Source: Paraburkholderia tagetis
GTDB taxonomy: Bacteria > Pseudomonadota > Gammaproteobacteria > Burkholderiales > Burkholderiaceae
Direction: 5' to 3'
Length of the DNA: 64,000 nucleotides
Assembly: GCF_022213065.1 (NCBI RefSeq)
Contig: NZ_JAKLJA010000032.1
Coordinates: 1 to 64,000 of the forward strand
Under the pieces are notes generated by a model, which saw only the letters and a list, made by a program, of their open reading frames with translations, did not search any database and was not told where the DNA came from. Shown piece by piece: positions 7,195 to 15,720 of this stretch (the first letter of the stretch is position 1; each line of letters opens with the position of its first letter). The position numbers and the translations under genes are program-made.

Positions 7195-8808
7195 CTACTG
7201 ATCGCTGAACACGCGCCGATACTGCACCGCTTCCGCGACGTGCGCCGCTTCGGGCATGGGCGCGCCAGCGAGGTCCGCGATCGTGCGCGCCACCTTGAGC
7301 GCACGGTAGTACGCGCGCGCGGACCAACCGAAGCGTTCGCCGGCCTCGCGTAGCAAGGCTTCGCCCGCAGCGTCGGGGTGGCAGACCGCGTCGGTCTCGC
7401 GCCCGCTCAGTTCGCGGTTGGTCTTGCCTTGGCGGGCGATCTGGCGCTCGCGCGCCGCCGCCACGCGAGCGGCCACGGCTGCGCTGGGCTCACCGGGCGC
7501 GCTCGCGCGCGAGGCGAGTTCGGCTGGCGGCAGCGCGGGAATCTCGATCTGGATGTCGATGCGGTCGAGGAGCGGCCCGGAGAGCTTGCGGCGATAGCGC
7601 GCCGCGGCCTCGGGCGTGCAGCGGCACCGCCCCGAGGTATCGCCGCGCCAGCCGCATGGGCACGGATTCATGGCAGCGACGAGCTGACAGGCCGCCGGAA
7701 AGTCGGTCTGCCACGCCGCGCGCGAGATGGTGATGGAGCCCGCTTCGAGGGGCTCGCGCAAGGTTTCCAGCACATGGCGGTCAAACTCGGGCAGCTCGTC
7801 CAGAAATAGGACACCTGAATGCGCGAGTGTGATCTCGCCGGGCTGAGGCGGATTGCGCCCGCCGATCAGCGCCGCCGCGCTGGACGAATGATGCGGTGCG
7901 CGAAACGGCCGCCGACGCCATTGCTGCGGTGAAAAGCCCAGCGCGCTCGACGAGAGCAGAGCGGCGCTGGCGAGTGCCTCGGCGTCGGTCATCGGTGGCA
8001 GGAGGCCGGGCAGGCGCGCGGCGAGCATCGACTTGCCCGCGCCCGGCGGACCGACCATCAACAAATGATGACCACCAGCTGCGGCGACTTCGAGCGCGCG
8101 GCGCGCGCCGCGCTGACCGATCACGTCGGCCATGTCGGGCTGCGGCGCGGCTGGCGCCGCATCGAGCGCGCCGGCGCGCACGGGCGCAAGGCACGCGTCT
8201 TCCGCGCCCGAGAGGTGAGCGCAGAGCGTGCGCAGGTCGGGGACGGCATAGACATCCACGCCGGGCACGAGCGCGGCTTCGGCGGCGTTGTCCGCGGGCA
8301 GGTAGAGCTCGGGGGTGTGCGCGCACGTCTCGGTGCACGTCTGGGTGCCGATGTGCGTGTGTGTCGGCGCCGCGTCGTATGTTTCAGGCGGCTGCGGGAT
8401 GCCGGCATGCGCGCGTGCCGTGCCGCACGCCATCGCGAACGCGCCGCGCATGGGGCGCACTGCGCCCGAGAGCGAGAGCTCGCCCGCGAACTCGCGCGCG
8501 GGCGTGAGCGCCGCAGCGGGAATTTGCCCGCTCGCTGCGAGAATGCCTAGCGCGATGGGCAAGTCGAAGCGCCCCGACTCCTTGGGCAAGTCGGCGGGCG
8601 CGAGATTCACGGTGATACGGCGCACGGGAAAATCGAAGCCGCAGTTCGAGAGCGCTGCCCGCACGCGCTCGCGGCTTTCGCGGACTTCGAGATCGGGCAG
8701 CCCGACGATAGAGAACGACGGCAGCCCGTTGGCGAGATGGACTTCTACGGTCACATCGGGCGCGCGGCCAGCAGCCGGCGCGCGGCTGCGCACCACGGCA
8801 AGCGACAT
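7195..8808 (-). CDS. comM: ComM/YifB-family Mg-chelatase-like AAA+ ATPase
   Basis: The family comprises an N-terminal Lon-protease-like fold, an MCM/Mg-chelatase-type AAA+ module and a C-terminal lid. Visible are GLPDLEVRESRERVRAA near the N-terminus, Walker A GPPGAGKS near 252 and Walker B GVLFLDELPEF, followed by the cysteine cluster NPCPCGWRGD / CRC. In Vibrio and Acinetobacter ComM is a branch-migration helicase for natural transformation. ATG 8808 (537 aa) is preceded by CCGGAGA. Residues about 139-166 form a Thr/His/Cys-rich insert where relatives run directly into LPADNAAEA. Confidence 0.9.
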   Translation of the reverse strand: MSLAVVRSRAPAAGRAPDVTVEVHLANGLPSFSIVGLPDLEVRESRERVRAALSNCGFDFPVRRITVNLAPADLPKESGRFDLPIALGILAASGQIPAAALTPAREFAGELSLSGAVRPMRGAFAMACGTARAHAGIPQPPETYDAAPTHTHIGTQTCTETCAHTPELYLPADNAAEAALVPGVDVYAVPDLRTLCAHLSGAEDACLAPVRAGALDAAPAAPQPDMADVIGQRGARRALEVAAAGGHHLLMVGPPGAGKSMLAARLPGLLPPMTDAEALASAALLSSSALGFSPQQWRRRPFRAPHHSSSAAALIGGRNPPQPGEITLAHSGVLFLDELPEFDRHVLETLREPLEAGSITISRAAWQTDFPAACQLVAAMNPCPCGWRGDTSGRCRCTPEAAARYRRKLSGPLLDRIDIQIEIPALPPAELASRASAPGEPSAAVAARVAAARERQIARQGKTNRELSGRETDAVCHPDAAGEALLREAGERFGWSARAYYRALKVARTIADLAGAPMPEAAHVAEAVQYRRVFSDQ

Positions 8809-8958
8809 GGAGATCTCCGGAAAGGGGCACACGAATGGTGAACGCGAGTGGATGCAGCGAACCACCCTTCATGCGCCAGGCTGGTGAGGCGCGTGCCCCT
8901 TTACGGTTCCATTGCGGAACTGTTACGGCTCGCTTGCCTCAGGGCCCGCTGTTTCCGA

Positions 8959-8991
8959 TTAACGATCGATTAATGATCGATTCGTCAGCGA
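8959..8991. repeat. 11-bp tandem repeat upstream of yifB
   Basis: TTAACGATCGA (8959-8969), TTAATGATCGA (8970-8980) and the degenerate TTCGTCAGCGA (8981-8991) form three head-to-tail units between the yifB start and the ubiK stop. The GATC/ATCGAT content is notable, but no regulator is assigned. Confidence 0.6.
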
Positions 8992-9024
8992 TTAGCGCGA
9001 ACAGGCCCTGGTGCATTGAATTAA

Positions 9025-9282
9025 TCAGGATGACTGGCCAGTGACCGGCTGCTTCTGTTCGAGCTCGGCCACGCGGCGCTCGAGTTCCTCGAGGCGCTGG
9101 CGCGTGCGTACCAGCACCTGCGTCTGCGCGTCGAATTCCTCGCGCGTGACGAGATCGAGCTTCGAGAAGCCTTGCGAGAGCATGGCGCGCACGTTGCGCT
9201 CGACATCGCGCGCCGGCGAGTTCTTCAGGAGCTCACTCACCTTCGATTGCAGATCGTTGAATACGTCGTTTGGCTGTTTCAT
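9025..9282 (-). CDS. ubiK: Ubiquinone biosynthesis accessory factor UbiK (BMFP domain)
   Basis: An 85-aa protein of the UbiK/YqiC family (formerly DUF526), which supports aerobic ubiquinone synthesis with UbiJ. It begins MKQPNDVFNDLQSKVSELL and has the conserved VTREEFDAQ segment. The C-terminus is a coiled coil (RTRQRLEELERRVAELEQK) used for trimerisation. ATG 9282 has AAGGGGA six bases upstream, so I did not use the longer open frame. It is transcribed away from glnK. Confidence 0.9.
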   Translation of the reverse strand: MKQPNDVFNDLQSKVSELLKNSPARDVERNVRAMLSQGFSKLDLVTREEFDAQTQVLVRTRQRLEELERRVAELEQKQPVTGQSS

Positions 9283-9309
9283 TCGGTTCCCCTTACTACC
9301 CAAATTCGC

Positions 9310-9326
9310 TGCACAAAAAATGTGCA
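9310..9326. promoter_or_regulatory. Candidate NtrC-binding palindrome
   Basis: TGCACA-N5-TGTGCA matches 14 of 17 positions of the enteric NtrC consensus TGCACCAWWWTGGTGCA. It lies about 360 bp upstream of the glnK sigma-54 promoter and just upstream of ubiK. NtrC sites act at a distance, so control of glnK-amtB is possible. A role in ubiK expression cannot be excluded. Confidence 0.4.
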
Positions 9327-9684
9327 GATTTCGTTTCGACTGTGCCTCGCTTTGGATCGTGATCGATCTTGGTGCGAAACCCGCGAGGCTCATGACGCCC
9401 ATGAGCGCAACTGGTGCACGGTGCGTCGCCCATACGCTGGCGGCGCCTCATGACGCGTACGCGGCCCGCGACCTGCGCTTGCGCCGCGCCGGCCTGCCTG
9501 AAAACACTCTAGCAACGATCGACAGGCGCCGCCACCGCGCAGCGTGAGCGCTGGCCGTCCGGCCAGGACCTTGGCGCAGGCCGCTCAGGCCCATTCGGCG
9601 CGGGTTGGCGCGCGTGGACCGGCATTGTCCACGGGTTACGCGATTCGTGCACCGAGATCCGTCAGAAAAGATGACGGAACAAAT

Positions 9685-9700
9685 TGGCACGAGTGTTGCT
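9685..9700 (+). promoter_or_regulatory. Sigma-54 (-24/-12) promoter of glnK-amtB
   Basis: TGGCACGAGTGTTGCT is an exact match to the consensus TGGCACG-N4-TTGCW, with GG and GC ten bases apart. It precedes glnK by about 150 bp, as expected for an NtrC-activated glnK-amtB operon. Confidence 0.9.
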
Positions 9701-9852
9701 AATACTGCATCGCACACCGAGCAGCGACTGGCTCGCGGTGCGCCAGCGAGGCGAAAGCCGCACCGCCGGCGCCCACTGCGAGACTGAATACGGGACGAAA
9801 GCAATCAAGAGCAACCGCGGACCAACCACAGGGCACCCGCAGCGAGGACAAC

Positions 9853-10191
9853 ATGAAACTGATCACAGCAATCATCAAGCCGTTCAAGCTCGACGAGGCG
9901 CGCGAGGCCCTCTCGGCCATTGGCGTCTCGGGGATCACGGTCACCGAAGTCAAGGGCTTCGGCCGTCAGAAGGGCCATACCGAGCTGTATCGGGGCGCGG
10001 AATACGTCGTCGACTTCCTGCCCAAGGTCAAGATCGAAGCCGCCGTCTCCGACGACATTGTCGATCAGGCCATCGAGGCGATCGAACGCGCCGCTCGCAC
10101 CGGCAAGATCGGCGACGGCAAGATCTTCGTCGCCCCCATCGAACAAGTCATTCGCATCCGCACCGGCGAGACCGGCGCGGACGCACTGTGA
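9853..10191 (+). CDS. glnK: Nitrogen regulatory protein P-II (GlnK)
   Basis: A 112-aa trimeric signalling protein that binds ATP/ADP and 2-oxoglutarate and, when not uridylylated, blocks AmtB. Tyr51 in GAEYVVDF is the uridylylation site at the T-loop tip, and the T-loop GFGRQKGHTELYRGAEY is intact. The C-terminal RIRTGETGADAL matches the P-II signature. ATG 9853 follows GAGGA. Linkage to amtB (51-bp gap) and a sigma-54 promoter favour GlnK over GlnB. Confidence 0.95.
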   Translation: MKLITAIIKPFKLDEAREALSAIGVSGITVTEVKGFGRQKGHTELYRGAEYVVDFLPKVKIEAAVSDDIVDQAIEAIERAARTGKIGDGKIFVAPIEQVIRIRTGETGADAL

Positions 10192-10242
10192 TCCGACCAA
10201 TGAAGTCCTTGTGACAGACGAGAGAGACAAGAGGAAACCGAG

Positions 10243-11724
10243 ATGCGCAAACTTTTGATGTCCCTGCTGATGGCCGGCTCGCTGCTGGCCGGTGGCATCG
10301 GCGCCGCGCTGGCCGACGATGCGTCCGCGCCGGCTGCTGCGTCCGCGCCTGCCGCGCCCGCACCCGAGGCCACGGCATCGGCCGCCCCAGCCGCATCGGC
10401 CACCCCCGCGGCTGCCGATACCGCCTCCGCACCCGCCGCGGCCGCAAGCGCTCCGGCTGAAGCCGCGCCCGCCGCCCCGACCGCGCCGTTCTCGGTCGAC
10501 TCGTCGAAGATCAACTCGGGCGACACCGCGTGGATGCTCACCTCCACCGCGCTCGTGCTGTTCATGACGATTCCGGGTCTCGCGCTCTTCTACGGCGGCA
10601 TGGTCCGCAAGAAGAACGTGCTCGCGACGCTCATGCAAAGCTTCGCGATTACCTGCCTCGTCACGGTGATCTGGACCGTGGTGGGCTACACCCTCGCGTT
10701 CACGCCGGGCGGCTCGTTCATTGGCGGCTTCTCGCGCGTGTTCCTTGAAGGCATGAACTACATCAAGGGCGACAAGGCGACGACGCTCACTGTGAGCCAC
10801 CTCGCGCCGACCATCCCCGAGACGGTGTACTTCGTCTATCAAATGACGTTCGCGATCATCACGCCGGCGCTCATCACCGGCGCATTCGCCGACCGCATGA
10901 AGTTCTCGGCGATGCTCGTATTCATGACGATCTGGTCGATCGTTGTCTATGCGCCGATCGCGCACATGGTGTGGGAGCCGACCGGCTGGCTCGCCAAGGA
11001 CGGCATCCTCGACTTCGCGGGCGGCACGGTGGTGCACATCAACGCCGGCGTCGCGGGCCTCGTATGCTGCATCGTGCTCGGCAAGCGCGTGGGCTATGGC
11101 CGCGAAGCCATGGCGCCGCACAACCTCGTGCTCACGCTGATCGGCGCGGCCATGCTGTGGGTGGGCTGGTTCGGCTTCAACGCGGGCTCGGCGGTCGCCG
11201 CCGACGGCCGTGCCGGCTTCGCGATGCTCACGACGCAAGTGGCGACCGCCTGCGCGGCGCTCGGCTGGATGTTCGCGGAGTGGATCGCCAAGGGCAAGCC
11301 CTCGGTGCTCGGTATTGCGTCGGGCGCCGTGGCGGGGCTGGTGGCCGTGACGCCGGCATCGGGCTACGTCGGCGTGATGGGCTCGATGGTGATCGGCGTG
11401 GTCGCGGGCGTGGTCTGCTTCTGGTCGGCTACCTGGCTCAAGCACAAGTTCAACTACGACGATTCGCTCGACGCGTTCGGCGTGCACGGCGTGGGCGGCA
11501 TCCTCGGTGCGCTCCTGACCGGCGTGTTCGCGGTGAAGGACATCGGCGGCGCGGACGGCAGCGTTCTCCTCCAGGCCAAGGGCGTGCTCACGACCCTCAT
11601 CTACAGCGGCGTGGTGAGCTTCGTCTTGCTCAAGGTGATCGACATGGTGATGGGCCTGCGCGTGAGCGAGGAACAAGAGCGCGAAGGCCTCGACGTGGTG
11701 CTGCACGGCGAGCGTGTGGAGTAA
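10243..11724 (+). CDS. amtB: Ammonium transporter AmtB
   Basis: A 493-aa inner-membrane ammonium channel of the Amt/Rh family, cotranscribed with glnK. A cleavable signal peptide (about 1-24, ending AALA-DD) is followed by an Ala/Pro/Ser-rich linker of about 55 residues, then the membrane domain from ISGDTAWML-like sequence. The twin pore histidines are in VVHINAGVAG and GVHGVGG, and DFAGGTVVHI is a family signature. The long low-complexity linker makes it longer than the E. coli protein. Confidence 0.95.
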   Translation: MRKLLMSLLMAGSLLAGGIGAALADDASAPAAASAPAAPAPEATASAAPAASATPAAADTASAPAAAASAPAEAAPAAPTAPFSVDSSKINSGDTAWMLTSTALVLFMTIPGLALFYGGMVRKKNVLATLMQSFAITCLVTVIWTVVGYTLAFTPGGSFIGGFSRVFLEGMNYIKGDKATTLTVSHLAPTIPETVYFVYQMTFAIITPALITGAFADRMKFSAMLVFMTIWSIVVYAPIAHMVWEPTGWLAKDGILDFAGGTVVHINAGVAGLVCCIVLGKRVGYGREAMAPHNLVLTLIGAAMLWVGWFGFNAGSAVAADGRAGFAMLTTQVATACAALGWMFAEWIAKGKPSVLGIASGAVAGLVAVTPASGYVGVMGSMVIGVVAGVVCFWSATWLKHKFNYDDSLDAFGVHGVGGILGALLTGVFAVKDIGGADGSVLLQAKGVLTTLIYSGVVSFVLLKVIDMVMGLRVSEEQEREGLDVVLHGERVE

Positions 11725-12109
11725 GCGGAGGGTGTTTCGCCGCGCGTCGCACACGGCGCGGCAGACCGGTTGAAGCAGTCAATTGAAGCAGTAATGCACC
11801 ACGCAGCAAATTTGGCCCGCTTTTATGGCGGGCCTTTTTCTTTTTCAGGCGCTGGCTTGCGGCTTGCTGCTTGCGCAGGAATAAGCCTGGTTTCGCCTGC
11901 GTTGGCTCCAGTGTCCCTTCTTTTCGTGTGTCTCCATTGCGCCCGACCACGCGTGCGGTCCAGAATGGGTATTCGATGTGGATGAATGGGGGCGCCGAGT
12001 CACCCTATGGCGTGTAAGGGAAAAGCCGTCTTGCAACCGCTGCAATCGTCCCCAGATAAGCTCCCGGTTTCCTTACCCTCAATCAGCTTTTGTCCGCGAG
12101 TATTACCCT
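11725..12109. other. Spacer between amtB and gshA
   Basis: Apart from the amtB terminator no gene or strong signal is seen. TTGCAA (12032-12037) followed after 17 bp by AGATAA is a weak promoter candidate for gshA. The gshA frame is open back to 11978, but that extension is not conserved in appearance. Confidence 0.4.
11814..11845 (+). terminator. Terminator of glnK-amtB
   Basis: GGCCCGC (11814-11820) pairs with GCGGGCC (11828-11834) around a TTTTATG loop, followed by TTTTTCTTTTT. This is a classic intrinsic terminator 90 bp after the amtB stop. Confidence 0.9.
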
Positions 12110-13399
12110 ATGGTCCCGCATCTGGTTACGGCGTTGAACGGTCCGCTACTCGAGCTCGAGCAGCGCATCCTTGACGCGACGCCGTCCATCGAGCGCTGGT
12201 TCCGCCTCGAATGGCAGGAGCACACGCCGCCGTTCTACTGTTCGGTCGATCTGCGCAACGCGGGCTTCAAGCTCGCGCCGGTCGACACCAATCTCTTTCC
12301 CGGCGCCTTCAACTGCCTGCCGCAGGAAGTGCTGCCGCTCGCCGTGCAGGCCGCCATGGCGGCCATCGAGAAGATCTGCCCGGACGCCAAGAACCTGCTC
12401 GTGATTCCCGAGATGCACACGCGCAACGCGTTCTATCTGGAGAACGTTGCGCGCCTCGCCACGATCATGCGCCAGGCCGGTCTGAACGTGCGCTTCGGCA
12501 CGCTCGACGAGACCATTGCCGGGCCGGTCACGATCTCGCTCGCGGACGGCCAGAAGATCGTGCTCGAGCCGCTCGAGCGCTCGCAGCGGCGCCTCGGTCT
12601 CAAGAACTTCGATCCATGCTCGATCCTGCTGAACAACGATCTCTCGGGCGGCATTCCGCCGGTGCTGGAGAACCTGCACGAGCAATACTTGCTGCCGCCG
12701 CTGCACGCGGGCTGGGCCGTGCGCCGCAAGTCCACGCACTTCTCCTGCTATGACGACGTGGCGAAGAAGTTCGCGAAGATGGTGGGCGTGGATCCGTGGA
12801 TGATCAACCCGTACTTCGCGCACGTGGAAGGCGTCGACTTCGAGGCGCGCACGGGCGAGGAGAAGCTGGCGGCGTCCATCGACGCGGTGCTCAAGAAGAT
12901 CGCGAAGAAGTATCGCGAGTACGGCATCACCGAAAAGCCCTACGTGGTGATCAAATCCGATGCCGGCACGGACGGCCGCGGCGTGATGACGGTGCACGAC
13001 GCCTCCGAGGTCGCCGCGCTCACGAAGCGCGAACGTGCGAAGATGTCGGCCACGAAGGACGGGCTGGAGGTGCGCGACGTGATCGTGCAGGAGGGCGTCT
13101 ACACGTTCGAGCACATCGGCGACGAAGTGGCCGAGCCGGTCGTCTACATGATCGATCGCTACGTGGTGGGCGGCTTCTACCGCGCGCACGGCAGCCGCGA
13201 GCGCGACCAGAACCTGAACGCGCCGGGCATGCACTATGTGCCGCTCGGCTTCGAGCACACGGCGCTGCCCGACACGCGCGCGAAGCCGGGCGCGGCGCCG
13301 CCCAACCGCTTCTACATGTACGGCGTGGTGGCGCGTCTCGGCTTGCTCGCGGCGTCGGTGGAGCTGGAGAAGACCGACCCCGAGGCAATCCAGGTGTAG
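12110..13399 (+). CDS. gshA: Glutamate-cysteine ligase, proteobacterial GshA type
   Basis: Catalyses the ATP-dependent joining of glutamate and cysteine, the first step of glutathione synthesis. It belongs to the shorter class found in betaproteobacteria (TIGR02049), not the E. coli class. The protein is 429 aa starting MVPHLVTALNGPLLELEQ, with conserved NLFPGAFNCL, an acidic/basic ATP-grasp-like region VVIKSDAGTDGRGVM and a C-terminal NRFYMYGVVARL. ATG 12110 is preceded only by a weak site. gshB follows 146 bp downstream. Confidence 0.93.
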   Translation: MVPHLVTALNGPLLELEQRILDATPSIERWFRLEWQEHTPPFYCSVDLRNAGFKLAPVDTNLFPGAFNCLPQEVLPLAVQAAMAAIEKICPDAKNLLVIPEMHTRNAFYLENVARLATIMRQAGLNVRFGTLDETIAGPVTISLADGQKIVLEPLERSQRRLGLKNFDPCSILLNNDLSGGIPPVLENLHEQYLLPPLHAGWAVRRKSTHFSCYDDVAKKFAKMVGVDPWMINPYFAHVEGVDFEARTGEEKLAASIDAVLKKIAKKYREYGITEKPYVVIKSDAGTDGRGVMTVHDASEVAALTKRERAKMSATKDGLEVRDVIVQEGVYTFEHIGDEVAEPVVYMIDRYVVGGFYRAHGSRERDQNLNAPGMHYVPLGFEHTALPDTRAKPGAAPPNRFYMYGVVARLGLLAASVELEKTDPEAIQV

Positions 13400-13436
13400 G
13401 CACCGCCCGCACGGTTTTGCAGACAATTCAACGCAG

Positions 13437-13455
13437 CGCCCGCCCCGAGCGGGCG
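13437..13455 (+). terminator. GC-rich hairpin between gshA and gshB
   Basis: CGCCCGC and GCGGGCG (7 bp) flank a CCCGA loop. No T-tract follows, so it is more likely an mRNA stability or attenuation hairpin than a full terminator; gshB probably still receives transcripts from gshA. Confidence 0.4.
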
Positions 13456-13545
13456 TTGCCGTCATAACACCCGGCACAACCCAGGCCAACCTGGGCATCA
13501 AGCAGGGACAAGCCAGGCACAAGGCAGAGACGAGGCAGGAACGAA

Positions 13546-14499
13546 ATGGACATTCTCTTCATCGCCGATCCGCTCGAGCGGTTCAAGATCTACAAGGACT
13601 CGACCTACGCGATGATGGCCGAGGCCGCGAAGCGCGGCCACACGCTCTTCGCGTGCGAGCCGCAGCATCTGGCCTGGGTGAACGGCGGGGTCGAGGCCGA
13701 CGTGCGGCGCTTCGAGATCGTCGGCGACACGGCGGATCTGCATCGTGAGACCTGGTTCAAGGCGACGCCTGACGCGCGTGCGCTCACGGGCTTTGACGCA
13801 ATCATCATGCGCAAGGACCCGCCGTTCGACATGGAGTACGTGACCTCCACGTGGCTGCTCGAAATTGCCGAGCGCGCGGGTGCGAAGATCTTCAACAAGC
13901 CGCAGTCGATTCGCGATCACTCGGAAAAGCTCGCCATCGGCGAATTTCCGCAGTTTGTCGCGCCCACGCTCGTCACGCGCAGCGCGGCGCGCCTGCGCAA
14001 GTTCCACGAAGAGCACCAGGACGTGATCTTGAAGCCGCTCGACGGCATGGGCGGCATGGGCGTGTTCCGCGTGAAGGCGGACGGCATGAACCTCGGTTCG
14101 ATCATCGAGATGCTGAGCCATGACGGCGCGCGCAGCGTGATGGCGCAGAAGTTCATCCCCGAGATCAAGGCGGGCGACAAGCGCATTTTGCTGATTGGCG
14201 GCGAGCCGGTGCCGTATTCGCTGGCGCGCATTCCTCAGGGCAACGAGGTGCGCGGCAACCTCGCGGCAGGTGGTCTGGGCGTGGCGCAGCCGCTCACCGC
14301 GCGCGACATGGAGATCGCGAAGGCGCTCGGCCCGACGCTCGCGGCACGCGGCCTGCTGCTCGTGGGGTTGGATGCGATCGGCGACTGGCTCACCGAAGTC
14401 AACGTGACGAGCCCGACGTGCTTTCGCGAGATCATGGAGCAGACCGGTTTCGACGTGGCGGCGATGTTCGTCGATGCACTGGAGCGCGCGGCGGCTTGA
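13546..14499 (+). CDS. gshB: Glutathione synthetase
   Basis: Adds glycine to gamma-glutamylcysteine using ATP. The 317-aa protein begins MDILFIADPLERFKIYKDST, as in the family, and carries the ATP-grasp motifs DGMGGMGVFRVK (about 165-176), RILLIGGEPV and the metal-binding NVTSPTCF near 286. ATG 13546 follows AGGAACG. Together with gshA it forms the complete glutathione pathway. Confidence 0.95.
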   Translation: MDILFIADPLERFKIYKDSTYAMMAEAAKRGHTLFACEPQHLAWVNGGVEADVRRFEIVGDTADLHRETWFKATPDARALTGFDAIIMRKDPPFDMEYVTSTWLLEIAERAGAKIFNKPQSIRDHSEKLAIGEFPQFVAPTLVTRSAARLRKFHEEHQDVILKPLDGMGGMGVFRVKADGMNLGSIIEMLSHDGARSVMAQKFIPEIKAGDKRILLIGGEPVPYSLARIPQGNEVRGNLAAGGLGVAQPLTARDMEIAKALGPTLAARGLLLVGLDAIGDWLTEVNVTSPTCFREIMEQTGFDVAAMFVDALERAAA

Positions 14500-14842
14500 A
14501 TCCCGCCGCGGCGCCGGCATGTTAGAAGGGCCGGGCGGCTCTGCTTGTGAGCCCGAAGCGCCGGCACGCTGTATCGTGCATGTAGCAGGGGCGCCGGGGG
14601 CAAAACAGCGCGCAAAGCGGGTTGGTGTGCGCGAAAATGACCCTGCTACAATGCCGCGAGTCCGCGTTCGGGGCTGGCTGTCCGGCGCACCGCGAGGCGC
14701 GCCGGAGTTGTCGCGTGGCGCGTGTTCCGACCCTGCTAGCTCACGGCTGGCCGCAGGTTCGGCGCTGCTGGATGCGATCGACGGGATTGGATCCCGGCCG
14801 GGAAGGTCTCGGTATCAACTGAAGCCGTTATTTGCAGCTGAC
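14500..14842 (+). other. Spacer and leader upstream of the PTS chain
   Basis: No gene is supported; the open frame upstream of EIIA looks non-coding. It contains the extended -10 promoter at 14622-14652 and a leader of about 185 nt, rich in GC and capable of folding. No T-tract terminator for gshB is visible. Confidence 0.4.
14622..14652 (+). promoter_or_regulatory. Probable promoter of the EIIA-HPr-EI genes
   Basis: An extended -10 element, TGC-TACAAT (14644-14652), lies 19 bp after a partial -35 TTGGTG (14622-14627). The extended -10 may compensate for the long spacer. Confidence 0.45.
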
Positions 14843-15418
14843 ATGGCAGGAATTCTGATCATCGCCCACGCGCCGCTCGCTACCGCGTTGCGCGAGTGCA
14901 TCGCCCATATCTATGGCGGCTGTCCGGCGCGCATTGGCGCGCTCGACGTGCTGCCCGACAGCGACCCCGTCGAGGTGGTTGCCCAGGCGACGGCCGAAAT
15001 CGAGCGTCTGCGCGAGGAAAACGGCGCGCTCGTACTCACCGACATGTTCGGCGCCACGCCTTCGAATATCGCCGCCCGACTCGCTACCGTGCCTCAGGTG
15101 CGCGTGTTGGCGGGCGTCAATCTGCCGATGCTCGTGCGCGCCGTATGCTACCGCACGACGTCGCTCGATGTGCTGGTGGAAAAGGCGCTCGCAGGCGCGA
15201 GCAAGGGCATTCAGGCGATCGGGCCGAGCGCGCCGGCGCCCGCGCACGAATGCGGCTGCGCGCCCACGCCGTGCGCCGAGGCGGCCTCCGATGCAGCGGC
15301 CCAGGCCGCCGCTGGCGCGGCGGGCCCGGCATGCGGGACGGATGGCGCCAAGGCAACAAGCACCACAGCGGCGGGCGGCCTTCCTGCCGGGATTCTGAAG
15401 CCTGCCGGCGCGGCTTGA
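14843..15418 (+). CDS. PTS EIIA component of the mannose/fructose family
   Basis: Accepts phosphate from HPr on His9 (MAGILIIAHAPLA) of an EIIA-Man fold; the LTDMFGATPSNIAARL segment is diagnostic. The core ends near residue 130. A tail of about 60 residues then follows, Ala-rich, with four cysteines in ECGCAPTPCAEA and GPACGTD; most family members end at about 130-150 aa. With HPr and EI but no IIB/IIC permease beside it, this looks like a regulatory PTS. The ribosome site is weak at ATG 14843. Confidence 0.88.
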   Translation: MAGILIIAHAPLATALRECIAHIYGGCPARIGALDVLPDSDPVEVVAQATAEIERLREENGALVLTDMFGATPSNIAARLATVPQVRVLAGVNLPMLVRAVCYRTTSLDVLVEKALAGASKGIQAIGPSAPAPAHECGCAPTPCAEAASDAAAQAAAGAAGPACGTDGAKATSTTAAGGLPAGILKPAGAA

Positions 15419-15720
15419 TTGGGCAACCGATCAGCCGATCAGCTAGCCGATCAAGTCACTGAGCGGGCCAACTCGACAAACCGGATACACGCGGCGAGGG
15501 CGCAGCCCACGCAAGCGCGCAGCGCTCTTGCACCGCAATGCGCACCATCGACGCACGAGCGTGAATGGGCCACAGCGGCGAACAGCGACACACAGCGACA
15601 CACAGCGACACACAGCGACACACAGCGGGCACGCAGTAGATACACAGCGCGTGTCCCGCGCGAACGACGCACAATCACCGAGCATTACATCAACACACAC
15701 TGCGCCTGGATCGACGAACT
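15419..15720. other. Spacer between EIIA and ptsH with tandem repeats
   Basis: No gene is supported. The notable content is the 10-bp tandem array at 15581-15627. I found no convincing sigma-70 promoter or T-tract terminator, so ptsH may be read from upstream. Confidence 0.5.
15581..15627. repeat. 10-bp tandem repeat upstream of ptsH
   Basis: CACAGCGACA repeats about 4.7 times without interruption, with a degenerate unit just before it (15571-15580). The period equals about one helical turn. Such arrays mutate by slippage, so copy number may vary among strains. It ends about 95 bp before the ptsH start. Confidence 0.9.

Larger units (their letters stand above)
9283..9852. other. Divergent control region between ubiK and glnK
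   Basis: No gene. It contains an NtrC-like palindrome (9310-9326), scattered GGTGC half-sites (near 9371 and 9413, and TGCACC at 9648-9653), an inverted repeat CGTGGAC-N7-GTCCACG (9613-9633) and the sigma-54 promoter of glnK (9685-9700). The glnK leader after the promoter is about 140 nt, with no evident structure. Confidence 0.6.

Noticed and set aside
15571..15627. Direct repeats as a possible CRISPR array
   Set aside because: Units are 10 bp, contiguous and without spacers; no cas genes are present.
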